Shown here piece after piece: positions 1 through 11,197 of a DNA stretch of 64,000 nt. Where the stretch lies: the NCBI RefSeq assembly GCF_046630445.1, contig NC_092339.1, forward strand, positions 60,038,501 to 60,102,500. The letters are read 5' to 3'. A program made the position numbers and the translations under genes. The notes below the pieces were generated by a model that saw only the letters and a list, made by a program, of their open reading frames with translations, was not told the origin of the DNA and made no database searches. Every line of letters starts with the position of its first letter. The stretch's first letter is position 1. This stretch comes from Rutidosis leptorrhynchoides. Taxonomy: Eukaryota > Streptophyta > Magnoliopsida > Asterales > Asteraceae.

Positions 1-266
1 AGGTTTTGTATCGTACCTAAAGCTAATACTCAATCAATTTCACGAATTAATTGACTGATTCTAATGTATAAATGTATACCGATAATAACAGTTTATTAAT
101 TCATGATTGTTCTGTATATATGTTGTGGATTGCGCCTAGTATTTATACATTTACGAATGAATGTAATCGTGCCATTCAAATTAGGTTCTGATAAAACTGT
201 TATGATTTGGCATTATATTACAGAGAGTGATAAAAAGGCAGGAGCAGGTGAAATATAAAAACAAGA
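1..266. other. 5' flank of CARA
   Basis: AT-rich upstream region and probable 5' UTR of the carbamoyl-phosphate synthase small subunit gene. I see no convincing TATA box at a sensible distance from the ATG at 267, and no other gene. Confidence 0.4.
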
Positions 267-3200
267 ATGGCAATGAAAGCAATGTATCTTTCAGTGACTA
301 ATCAGCCTTTACTCTCGAATCCTGCTACTGTAAAGTCGGTGCAAGTTAGATCGTTCTCCGTAAGATGCTCTACTGGTGCTGCCTCTACGGCTTCCGTAGC
401 TTCTGGTACTCTTTTTCAACATATCACTGTTGCTGCTGTTTTTTTTTAATGTTTATGATTTTACATATTTTCAATGCACTATATATTTGGTTTGCTCAAT
501 ATTCATGTTTTTAAATTTAGGACTACAATTTGGCAATAGATGAGAGTTATGAACCCAATTATTTGTGATTGTAATTGTACACACATTGTTATATTGGATA
601 GATGTTATGGTTGTGATTTATTTTTGTAAGGTGATCGTAATTAGCTCTTAGTGTGAATACTAAATTTGTCTTAAGATTCTTAACTTTCTGGTTCATGCAC
701 AGACTGCCATGGATATATTACTATCACAGACAATGTGATCTAAGACGCCTCACAATAAGGTTAAGTGACAGTTGTATCACCAAATGTGTTGACTCAAAGA
801 TACATTGTATTACCCATAGACTGAATATTGATAATGTTACTTATACAGATTGCATATATGAAATATCCTAATTTCACTTGGGTAACTAGAAAACGGATAA
901 ATATTTTAATCACCACATATAATAAGTAGTGAACAACTGATGTTGAATAATCTGCCTTAAATTATTAAGTAGTACAAATTACAATCACTAGCACACGAAT
1001 TTGGTTGAGCGTTATATGAGATCCAAATAACGTGAAGTCAACTGGCCCTAGTTTTGTAATTGCCACCATCAACCATTTGATGGCAGGAGTATGGGTGGAT
1101 CTTCTGTTGTCAGATGCTTAAGTTCTTAAGCCTATTTGTTTGTTATTTGTTGTAAGATGCATTGATAAAACTTAAAACTAAGTTCTTTGAGTTTATTGAA
1201 TTGAGTAAGTTATTAGTCAGTGTATTTTATACATCGGTGAAGGGTATTTATCATCTTTTATGAAAAAGGTAATTTAGCTTGTAATTTATTTTTATTTGTT
1301 ACTTTTACCACTCGAACAATCACCTCTTAGGTGTAAAGAACCTCTCAACCTCCCATGTAGAGCTGATGAATATTTTTCTCTATAAAATGTAGCTCCGTGG
1401 AAGGTTGCGGATGCTAGACTTGTTCTTGAAGATGGATCCATTTGGAGGGCCAAGTCATTTGGTGCTTCAGGGACTCAAGTTGGCGAAGTTGTATTTAATA
1501 CTTCATTAACAGGGTGAGATTGAGTAGAGATAGTCAGTTATACGGTTCATTTTGCAACAATTTGCAGTTGTTATCTTGAGCGTGTGCGGATTTTTTCTAT
1601 CTTACTTATGAATCTGTACAACAAAGATAATAATCATTTGGATGGAACGAAGCATGAGTTTTTTGACCTGACATTACTTGATTGATGATATATGATCTTT
1701 CGTAGGTATCAAGAAATTCTTACGGACCCGAGCTATGCAGGCCAATTTGTCCTGATGACTTGCCCACACATCGGCAATACCGGGGTTAATATAGGTAATT
1801 AAGTGATACCTCCGTATTAGTCTAGTATTAGTGGTTGTATAAGTTATAATGTTTTTTTATCTTAATGAGATTATATTTTTGCAGATGATGAAGAATCAAT
1901 TCAGTGTTTTCTTGCTGGTTTAGTTATTAGAAGTTTGAGTATCAGGTACATAATGTTCATGAGATCTTGCTTTATATAGTTTTGTACATATTATTAGTCT
2001 AACAGAAAAATCTGACTTTGATTCTTGAAATTTATTCTCCAGCACATCAAACTACAGATGCACAGAATCACTTTCTGACTATTTGTCGAAAAGGAACATC
2101 ATGGGAATCTGTGAGTTCTTTATCAGTTTTATCTTATATTATAAAGTGTTGCAATTGGGTCCACATACTCAGAATAGCCTTTAATTGTTATTGACTTGTT
2201 CTATTGTTTCTTATGTAATAGATGATGTTGACACTCGCGCAATTACTCGTCGTTTACGAAATGATGGAAGCCTGATTGGTGTCTTGAGCACAGAAAAAAC
2301 TAAAACAGATGAAGAACTTTTGGAGATGTCGCGGACATGGAATATCGTTGGTAAGTGGTCTTTTCTAGAGGTGGCATTATGAGCAGGTTGGGTAAATGGT
2401 CAAAACGGGTTTTAAGTCAACATAGATAACCTTTTGGTCCAGATCTGGCCAGGTTGGTTGACCCGCAACACTTTGTCTAAGTTTTTCAAAAGTTGTGGAA
2501 ACAATTTGCGTGTCAAATATGATTTACATATATCTTATACTTTCAAATAGTAAACATAATTATCTGCTTGGTTGGCTTTTAACCTGCTTCGCACGATTCC
2601 CGAAAACCTTTTCTTCTTACCAGTTAGAAACAAAATATAAACCTAAGTCAACAAACTGGTTGAAATTACCATTTGCATCTGATTTGGATAATCTAACCCG
2701 TAAATACTGATATACAATGTTGATAAAAACGTGCTCTATGACATCAGGTGTGGATCTAATCTCAAGCGTGTCCTGTAAGCAACCTTATGAATGGGTTGGA
2801 AAGACGGGTTCAGAATGGGATTTTAACTCCGGTAGAAGAAATGGCGAGACTTTCCATGTTAGTTTTTCTACATTACATTTGTTTGTTGTTCATAATCTTT
2901 AAAATGCTAGTTTTAATTTGTACATCACTTCTCATTTTTAATCAAGGTCATCGCGTATGATTTTGGTATCAAGCACAATATATTGAGGCGATTGGCATCT
3001 TATGGCTGTAAAATAACCGTTGTTCCTTCAACATGGCCGGCCTCTGAAACTCTTAAAATGAAACCTGATGGAGTTTTGTTTAGCAATGGCCCTGGTGACC
3101 CGTCTGCGGTTCCTTATGCTGTGGAGACGGTTAAAGAAATTATCGGAAAGGTTCCTGTATTTGGAATTTGTATGGGACACCAGTTGCTTGGTCAGGCTTT

Positions 3201-4497
3201 GGGTGGGAAAACATATAAAATGAAATTTGGTCATCATGGTGGAAATCATCCTGTTCGTAACCTTCGAAATGGCAGTGTTGAGATTAGTGCACAGGTATGT
3301 TGAACAATTATTAACTGTTTGAGGTTCCTTTAGGTGATTTTGCACTTTATACAATCTTTTAAATGCGAGCTACTGGTTTTAGCTCTCAAGTTAGAACATG
3401 AAAAAGGGATTGATTGTACATCCTGATGTTTTGCACATAATAAAAAATGTTACAAAAAGTTTGTGGGCTAATAGGCTGGGTGGTGAAAACTTGGTTTTTA
3501 TTGGTACGAGTTGAAGTTGGTTGGGTTGTGGTTGATTCGAGACGTTATTTGTTTTTTTTAACTGAATATACTTATTTCAATAATTATAAGGATTTTGCAA
3601 AACCACCTAAAACTCTTGTATATGGCAGCTGGTTACTTACTTTATGATGGCGGTTACCTGATTGTACAAGTGTTTTAAGCATGTTGATTACAGTCCCAAG
3701 GGTTTTCGTCAGCAAAATCCTAATTATAATTATAATTACAATGATAAAAAGTTCCTCGAATGCAAACGATTCCAGAGTATAAAAAAATAATCTTTAAGCA
3801 ATTTTCAACTGGCTTGACCCGTTGACCCATTCATAAGTGAATGGCCCACAATTGCCACACTTGACTAGTTGATCCAAGGGTTAATTTTATGTTTTCAACC
3901 ACCTTTTAATGGTAATTATGTGCAAGTTAAATGATGGATTAGGGTTCTAATCTAAATACATAAAAGTAGGATTTATTCTCCATTCAGCAATCTTGGCCAG
4001 TTCTTCTTGGTCAACATACTCTTTAAATTACAGTCTGGTAGATTGACTGATATCCACTGTTACAATTTCATGCGTATCGTATGATTCTGAAATGCATGTA
4101 TTTACAATAATAAATTATCCTTATATGTCGCAGAATCACAATTATGCCGTTGACCCGGAGTCACTTCCCAATGGGGTAGAAGTAACTCACGTGAATCTGA
4201 ATGACGGAAGCTGCGCAGGTCTTGCGTTCCCTCAACGAAAGCTCATGTCTCTTCAGTACCATCCTGAAGCCTCTCCTGGACCTCATGATTCAGATCTTGG
4301 TAATTACACTAAATATCGTATTCTTTTATTTTGTTTATAATTTTTGTTAACTTACATATTGCACGTGGTTCAGTAATCATCCCATCACATATTTTTGGTT
4401 ACAGTAATAGTTATCTTTCTAATATCTGTGTTTTATGTTGGTTGCAGTATTTCATCAATTTATGGAGCTAATGAGCAAAGAAAAGCAAAGTGCATGA
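267..4497 (+). CDS. CARA: carbamoyl-phosphate synthase small (glutaminase) subunit, plastid precursor
   Basis: Glutamine amidotransferase subunit that releases ammonia from glutamine for the large subunit to make carbamoyl phosphate, which feeds arginine and pyrimidine synthesis in plastids. Exons joined by hand: 267-405, 1393-1513, 1706-1794, 1885-1945, 2043-2110, 2222-2350, 2748-2857, 2947-3294, 4134-4299, 4448-4497. All introns are GT-AG, all phases agree, and the total is 1281 nt (426 aa). The first ~45 residues are Ser/Thr/Ala/Val-rich with few acids, as in a chloroplast transit peptide. The N-terminal CPSase-small domain follows (from [15 protein letters not shown]), then the class I amidotransferase domain. 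The nucleophile Cys is about residue 314 (FGICMGHQ), and His 398 and Glu 400 lie in QYHPEASPG. The 84-residue Cys-His spacing equals that of E. coli CarA. The longest intron is 3295-4133. The first ATG is used because the transit peptide starts there. The gene appears intact. Confidence 0.95.
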
Positions 4498-5644
4498 GTT
4501 GACGATGCAAATCTTGATAATGAGTGAAGAGAGAAATAAACTTGTACCCGAACCAGGTCAAACAACTAGAAGTGTGTCATGGCTGGCTATGTTAGAGCAT
4601 AATTGGCGAATACATTGTAAGACATTGTACGAGTTATGTGGTTTTTATCCTGAGAATAATTTGTATGATATGGTTTTGTTTAAAATATCTTTCTTCATAA
4701 TCATCTTAATTAATCCGTTAGGCGGATGATTTGATATAATCTGCTCTTTTTATTGATGGGAAATGTGATTTTTAGTAAGAGATACAAAGATAATTTGTGA
4801 TGTTTGTTAAATATGTAATTCAGCATTAAGTATGTTAAAGACTTAAAGTTGAAAACAAAAATTTACATAATACAACAATAATAGTCAAATTTGGGAGTGT
4901 GAAAAAATGGTAAGATAGTAGTTGCCCTTTGCCAATAACGTACTTTAAACAAACTAGGAAGTGGCCAGTTGGCCCACTTCGTTAGGCCGGAAAATTTGAA
5001 TCGAAAAAACTAAGTTATGTAAAAAAAAAGGTACTGTAGCGGGGTACTATTCATAGCTGGTGGCTAATATACTTATTAGAAATAAATTTTTATCCTTATT
5101 ACTAGTATTGAACATCATTTTTAATTTATCATCTAAGGAAGTATCTACAATTCTACATACAAAAATCAACTAAATCATTTCTCTCTATTTTTTATAATTA
5201 TTATTTTTAATCATTTGAATTAATAACTTCTAGTTAAACATGTAAGGTAAAATTGATAATTTATACTACATTATAACTATATTTAATTTATTAATGTACT
5301 ACTATGAACTTAATAGAAATAAAAAAATTTAGAAGAGCTTTTATTACGTAAGTTACTCTCTCATTTGAATTATCACATATAATTATATTATATTATTTTA
5401 TATGTCACGAAAAAAATTTAAATATGAAATAACTCCTAAACATCATTTAACTATTTTTTACATTTATTATTGTAATTTATTTAATTTAATTATTAATAAA
5501 TAATTATTAAACATGTCTGGTAAAATGAGAATTTTATATTGCTGTATTCAATTGCTTAAAAATACAAATTTATTTATTATGGAGTATGTTATGTTATGCG
5601 AAGAGGCTACAATTACAAAAAATATTTGTATTTGTATGAGGCAA
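4498..5644. other. CARA-PFD3 intergenic region
   Basis: About 1.1 kb of AT-rich sequence: the CARA 3' UTR, then poly-A/T-rich stretches. I see no ORF, RNA gene or clear transposon ends. Confidence 0.6.
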
Positions 5645-5652
5645 TATAAATA
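5645..5652 (+). promoter_or_regulatory. TATA box of PFD3
   Basis: TATAAATA, 80 bp upstream of the PFD3 ATG in an otherwise unremarkable AT-rich flank. The spacing would put the start of transcription roughly 50 bp upstream of the ATG. Confidence 0.55.
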
Positions 5653-5731
5653 GGTAGACAAGAAGTCCGAACTCCGAACTATTTGATCAACCAAAAGAAG
5701 CAGCCTGTGTTGGATCAAATCGAAGACAACA

Positions 5732-8578
5732 ATGGCGGCTACAGCATCATCGACGGTAACTACAGCCGGTGGCGAAGTGGCGGTGGAACGGCGAGGAATA
5801 CCGGGAGCATCATTTGTAAAAGATGTAGAAGCTTATTTGAATCAATTAGGTCTTGATGTTAACTCTACCCTCGCTTTTCTTCAAGAAAGGTCTTTTAATT
5901 TCATTCTTCTTCTTTTGCCTCCCTTCAAATTTTAGTGTAATTTCTATTGAATCAGTAGCTGCTGTATTAGGGTTTATATATAATGGCTGTATGTATGTAT
6001 ATGTATGTGCAGGCTTCAGCAATACAAAGTGGTTGAGATGAAACTTCTTGCTCAACAAAGAGATCTTCAGGTACTATTCGATCATATCTGATGAATTATA
6101 ATAAAATTGACATTGAGAAGAGGAAATAGTAATGTACTAATTGTTGAGATTAATGAAACATGTAAAATTCGTATTACTGTGAGTAGAAGATTAATTTTAT
6201 TAAGTGATGATTCAAGTAATGTTGTAACATCTGTTAGGTACAGGTTACATTCTTTATTTCCCGAATTACGTTCCACATAAAGTCTATGATAATAATTGAT
6301 AACCCTAGAGTTGTAAATAATTATGAGACATTCATTGGAAATTCAAAGTCGAACAAGTGTCTTTTAACTCTTGACGTCTTGATTAGCTCGATCAGCAACT
6401 CAATGTTTTCATATTTGAAACCAATATACGTGTTTGTGGAAGATGACATCGAAAGGAAAACGTGTAGATATGCTTGATTTGATTACATCTTTCAAAACAT
6501 AGTTTTAACGTTAGTGTTTCTCATCTTTTACACCATTACGAAACTAAATTTTTGCATTTTCTTACCAGGCGAAGATTCCTGATATCGAGAAGTGCTTAGA
6601 TGTTGTTGCAACTTTACAAGCTAAGAAGGACAGTAATGAGGTTTGTTTCCTTTTCATTTAATCTAGACTGAATTTTGGCTTTTATAGTCGATGGCTTTTG
6701 AGAAATGATTATTTCCGTGGCTTGTGTTGTGAATATTTTGATGTTACTCGCCAGTTTCTGAATATACTGGTGTCTGTTTGCTTGGTCAAGTTGTTTATGT
6801 TTCTAACTTTAATAAAAATGCTTCCTTCAACAAATTTCTGAATCCTGATTTTGACTTGTGAATGAGAGTTCAGATGTATATTATATTAATATTGATTATG
6901 CCAGAGATACAACCTATATGATGCACAGTGCTAAGTGAACCGTATTTCGTTTATTATATGGTCATCTTTTTTCTATGTGTGCAGAATACTTTGGTTTTAC
7001 TGAATGCAACTCTCCCTGTGATGCTTAATTGAAATAACAGATCTATTTTCCGAAATCAAGAATAATCAACTGTTCCTAATCCATATATGGTATAAATTCC
7101 CGACTATGAATCCTAATAAAAAACTACTCAATATTTGTTGTGATCCTAGTCTTAACATATTAGGTTAATAATACCACATATCAGATTAAATTAGTAAATG
7201 TGATATCCAATTAAATATTATGTTGCGAATTTCACGAGACACGAGATCGCTTCTTTGAGTTGATATCAGTATATTTCAAGAGCCTTTGTGGTGATTGGTT
7301 AAGAGCATAATGTATCAAATTCCACAAAATCGGGTCAGTTTTCATTCTACGAGACAAGTAAACATGCTCAAGATCCAGTCTTCTGAGATGACATCCTTCT
7401 TGGCTTCCCAGAAATACATATATATCATATGATTTTTGTTGTGAATATTCATATGATTACACTAACTCACGAAAGCACAAGCATGATATGATTTGTGTTT
7501 TAATTTATATTTATCATACATATTGCATATTTGAATGTATCTTTATATGCGCACATACTTGCATATATAAGTTTACCTTGTATCCCTAGTTGTAATTGTT
7601 TTTATATCTCTATCCTTGCAACATTTCATGTTGCTTGCTCTCTTCATGTCTAAAACATATTACTTCATTAGTATTTCTATGGACTCATAGTATGCTAATA
7701 AAAGTCCATTGCAGCATAATGCACATAATAAACGATACGATCAGTGTTTGTGTGAACAATCTGCTACCCTTAATATAATTTGAGCATAATATATGGACAC
7801 CTGTTTTTTTTAAAGGCGTTGCTTACAGATTTCGAATTATCTGAAGGCATCTATTCCCGGGCTCGAATTGAAAATACAGACTCCGTGTGCTTATGGTTGG
7901 GAGCAAATGTAATGCTTGAGTACTCTTGTGAAGAGGTACATATATATGTGTGGAATCTTTTTTTTATGTCAAGCTTTAGAGGTGGATAAATGGGTGGTTT
8001 TGGAAACCTGTCAAAATGGGTTGAATTGGGCTGTAATGGGTTGAAATAGCCACCTCTTTTGTAAACTTTTTTACATTTTGGTAAAAACTTTCAACTTTGA
8101 ACTTGAAAACATGCAGGCTACATCTCTGCTGCAGAGCAACTTGGAAAATGCGAAAGCCAGTCTAGAAGTTCTGGTTGCCGATTTACAGTTCTTACGAGAT
8201 CAGGTTACCATTACCCAGGTACGAATATCATTAGGTTTCTATGAATATTATGTCATATGAAGAAATCAATTGGGGTTAAATTGTAAGTACTAATCTTGTT
8301 CGCACATTATTGGCATCACAATATTAAATGTTGTACTGGTAAAAATTAAAAGTTGACATACTCTTCTCTTACACATTTTTACAAATTTCACTACCAAAGT
8401 TTTCAATTTGTAGTACTGAAGATACCTCCAATTGTATATTTTAACATTCTTAACATTGATTAACAAGGTTAAGAAGTGAGTAACTTTTGGAAACATTTTT
8501 TTTGGCTCATTTTTATGCTAATTAGTCATCATTTTTATGAAATTAATATAATTTCATCGGGTGAATACCCATTACCCA

Positions 8579-8639
<61 letters not shown>

Positions 8640-9348
8640 GCAGGATCAATGGGGAAGTAATCAATCGGGGGGAAGCAAAATTTTTTTTTTTTTTCGTTTT
8701 TTTTGAAATTTTTTTTTTCCGGCATCAAGATCACACGAAAATATGAACATTTAGAAGAGATACTTCGTGATGAATGTTATTATTTAGGTGGGAAAACGAT
8801 CGACAAAAATAACATTCAAGATAATATTGTTCGTGAAGAATATGAACGTTTTTTTTCTTCATGTTTTGTGAAGTAAAATTTAGCCCGATTTAGAATTTAG
8901 GGTTTAGGGTTTGGTGTTTTTGGGCTTATTCCATAAGCCCAAAACACCAAACCTAAACCCTAATCCCTAAACCCTAAACTCTAAACCGTTCGTGTTAAAA
9001 ACTCAATCTAAATCCTAAATCTAAACCCTAAATCTAAACCCTAAACCCTAAATTTCTAAACCCTAATATCTAAACCCTATAAACCCTAATATTTAAACCC
9101 TAATATCTAAACCCCAATAGCTAAAACCTCAAAATACGCTCGAAAAACACGATAATTGTTATATATTACTTTTTCGAGCGTTTTCCTGCCAAAATAAAAA
9201 CATGTATCACAAAGTGTCTCTACTAAAAGTTCATATTTTCATCTCATCTATAATGTTCGTGAACAAAGTTTTTTCAAAAAACGAAAAAAAAAAAAAGTTT
9301 TTGCTTCCCCCCGCTTCCCCCCGAATGGTTACTTCCCTCTTGATCCTA

Positions 9349-9429
<81 letters not shown>

Positions 9430-10105
9430 TTAATACAAATCAGTTATTTTGGACCAAAAATGTTGAGTGACATCTTTTTCATGCGCTTTAACTTGCATGA
9501 TTAGTCACATATTGATCATCTAAATACAATTTTGTGAACAAAGGGTCATTGGCCTGGCGGTATTGAGGTGCCCCGCTGACCTTGAGGTCATGGATTCAAG
9601 TCTTGGTGTGGACATTATGTACATATTTGTGTTAAAAATCATGTTGGGTGTATGTGTTTGCCTTCCTAAAAAAATACAATTTTGTGCTTATTATTCCTAA
9701 GAACAGTGGCTTCTTTGCAAATAATATATACACACACGCAGAGACATAAAAACTTTAAGTACGAATTCTTGAAAAGTTAGTTACTCCAACACATTCGTTC
9801 TGTTCCTAAAATACTTTCTTAATATTCATTTTCTGTGTCCGGTGCCAATTTTTATCTCACGTCAATCCGATGAGCCTCACAATAGCATGCTTGTGATTCT
9901 TCATACCACACTATTTATGACCCACAAACTATAATGTTCAATGACAAACAAATACAGCCAATTCACTCATTCTTATCTAGATAAGTAACATAGCTTAATC
10001 ATATTGCCAATTTTATCTGTATATTAGGTTACAATCGCTCGAGTTTACAATTGGGATGTCCATCAACGAAGAGTTAGGCAAGCATCTTCTCCCCAAGATT
10101 CATGA
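5732..10105 (+). CDS. PFD3: prefoldin subunit 3
   Basis: Alpha-type subunit of the hexameric prefoldin co-chaperone, which hands nascent tubulin and actin to the cytosolic chaperonin CCT. Exons: 5732-5889, 6013-6070, 6569-6640, 7816-7935, 8117-8218, 10028-10105. The total is 588 nt, 195 aa, the usual family length; all introns are GT-AG and phases agree. The N-terminus is Ala/Thr-rich, followed by [17 protein letters not shown], typical of this subunit. A first coiled coil spans about residues 45-95. The central beta-hairpin region has [15 protein letters not shown], and a second coiled coil spans about 135-175. The C-terminus ends [12 protein letters not shown]. The promoter has a TATA box at 5645. 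Intron 5 (1.8 kb) holds a foldback element and a SINE, and intron 4 a tiny MITE. No coding damage is visible. Confidence 0.93.
7978..8057. mobile_element. tiny MITE in PFD3 intron 4
   Basis: An 80-bp element with perfect 8-bp ends AGAGGTGG...CCACCTCT and an interior rich in AATGGGT/TGGGTTG repeats. The ends resemble those of short hAT-type MITEs common in dicot introns. No target duplication is clear in the T-rich flanks. Confidence 0.5.
8582..8636. repeat. (TA)n microsatellite, left
   Basis: About 27 TA units directly abutting the left end of the foldback element at 8637. Confidence 0.95.
8637..9350. mobile_element. 714-bp foldback MITE flanked by (TA)n, with telomere-like core
   Basis: The two ends are long inverted copies: the left end (GGATCAATGGGGAAGTAA, then GGGGGGAAGC, a T tract and an ATATGAACATTTAG block) reads again in reverse complement from 9350 back to about 9170. 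The arms are roughly 175 bp with mismatches and small indels. The core (8880-9130) is a second hairpin around a GGGCTTAT loop, plus degenerate CCCTAAA/CTAAACC repeats. Both outer edges abut TA microsatellites, like the rice Micron class of MITE. It is non-coding and lies inside PFD3 intron 5. Confidence 0.75.
9352..9426. repeat. (TA)n microsatellite, right
   Basis: About 37 TA units abutting the right end of the foldback element. Together with 8582-8636 this suggests insertion into, or expansion from, one TA tract. Confidence 0.95.
9522..9686 (+). mobile_element. tRNA-derived SINE with 15-bp target duplication
   Basis: The body at 9537-9671 begins with a tRNA-like segment: an A-box-like GGCCTGGCGGTATTGAGG and a B-box-like GGATTCAAGTC. 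It ends in a short A run. The 15-bp direct repeat AAATACAATTTTGTG flanks it exactly (9522-9536 and 9672-9686). Structure and target duplication match LINE-mobilised plant SINEs. It lies in PFD3 intron 5 in the gene's sense orientation. Confidence 0.8.
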
Positions 10106-10726
10106 GAAAATTATACGATCGGTGTGCAAATTTGTGTTGCATTTGAGGTTGTTATCCAGATTAGTTGAATTACGTCCCTTAGATTTTCTGCATTTCCAAA
10201 GAAATTGTAGTGAATTTTGATCTCATGTTAGCTTCTTGGTTTGTTATCATGCATCCATTATGTAACATAAATCTGATTAATTGCGTCGTTGAACTGCTAG
10301 AACTTAGTCCCAACGCAACACTAAATTCATGATGCACATGAAACTTTTTAATTGTTTGTTGATTGTCTTATTGGGTTTATTATCCGTTGGGCGGTGACTC
10401 AATTTACTCTAGAGTTGTGGAAAAATTGTCTACATTCACATGCATTTATGTGATTGTTATTGTTTGTGGAGTACAAATTATTATGTATTAAGTGATGCCA
10501 AAACTTGTCGTTATCATTTTTCTTATTTTAAAAGAATTTGAGATACCAAAAACGTAAATAGATGTAATACTGAAAACGTAAATAAACGGGAGTGACGTCG
10601 ACGATGACCCATTTGACCTGTTTCGTTCGTAGCAAATTCTCAGTATGAAATTTTTAATAAATCAATGATTGATCTTACATGTATATGAGTTAAAATCTTG
10701 AAATTGTCGTCAGGTAAGTAAAAAAT

Positions 10727-11197
10727 AGGGTTAAAGCCATAAATAAGCCATATACTTTCATTTTTGTCTCAATTTAGGCTATATACTCCAAAAAATATCA
10801 ATATAGGTTATATACTCTTAAAAGTTGTATCGATGTACACAAATTTAACAAGTTACCTGCTGAACCGGTAAAGTTAATTATTTAACATTTTTTTTTTACA
10901 TTTTATATGGCTACAAATATGTCATATACTTTCAGTTTTGTTCCGATGTAGGCTATATACTTTCAGTTTTGTTCTGATGTAGGCTATATACTTTCAGTTT
11001 TGTTCCGATGTATCACCAACGTCATTCTCCACGTAGGATGCCACGTCATCGTTTAGTTGTTTATCAGGATAATAAGTTTTGTTCGTTCATACTAGTACAC
11101 TTTATGAAAGTATATAGCCTACATTGGTATTTTTCGGGGTATATAGCCTACATTGGGAAAAAATGAAAGTATATGGCCTATTTGTGACTTTAACTCT
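10727..11197. mobile_element. Mutator-like MITE with internal 31-bp tandem repeat
   Basis: Imperfect terminal inverted repeats of about 34 bp: GGGTTAAAGCCATAAATAAG on the left matches, in reverse complement, TGACTTTAACTCT and the GAAAGTATATGGCC block on the right. The flanks are A-rich (AAAAATA on both sides), so a target duplication cannot be measured with confidence. Inside, a unit of about 31 bp containing GGCTATATACTTTCAG is repeated about three times (10917-11010). There is no coding capacity. Confidence 0.65.

Noticed and set aside
2368..2480. Possible hAT MITE in CARA intron 6 starting TAGAGGTGGCATTATGAG
   Set aside because: The start resembles a known MITE style, but I could not find a matching right end.
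3028..3354. 108-codon - strand ORF over CARA exon 8
   Set aside because: Antisense shadow of a conserved coding exon.
8543..8746. ORFs with runs of IYIYIY on both strands (also 9202-9504)
   Set aside because: They are translations of (TA)n microsatellites in a PFD3 intron.
8880..9130. Interstitial telomere
   Set aside because: The CCCTAAA-like units are degenerate and confined to the foldback element, so they are part of a transposon and not a chromosome-end relic.
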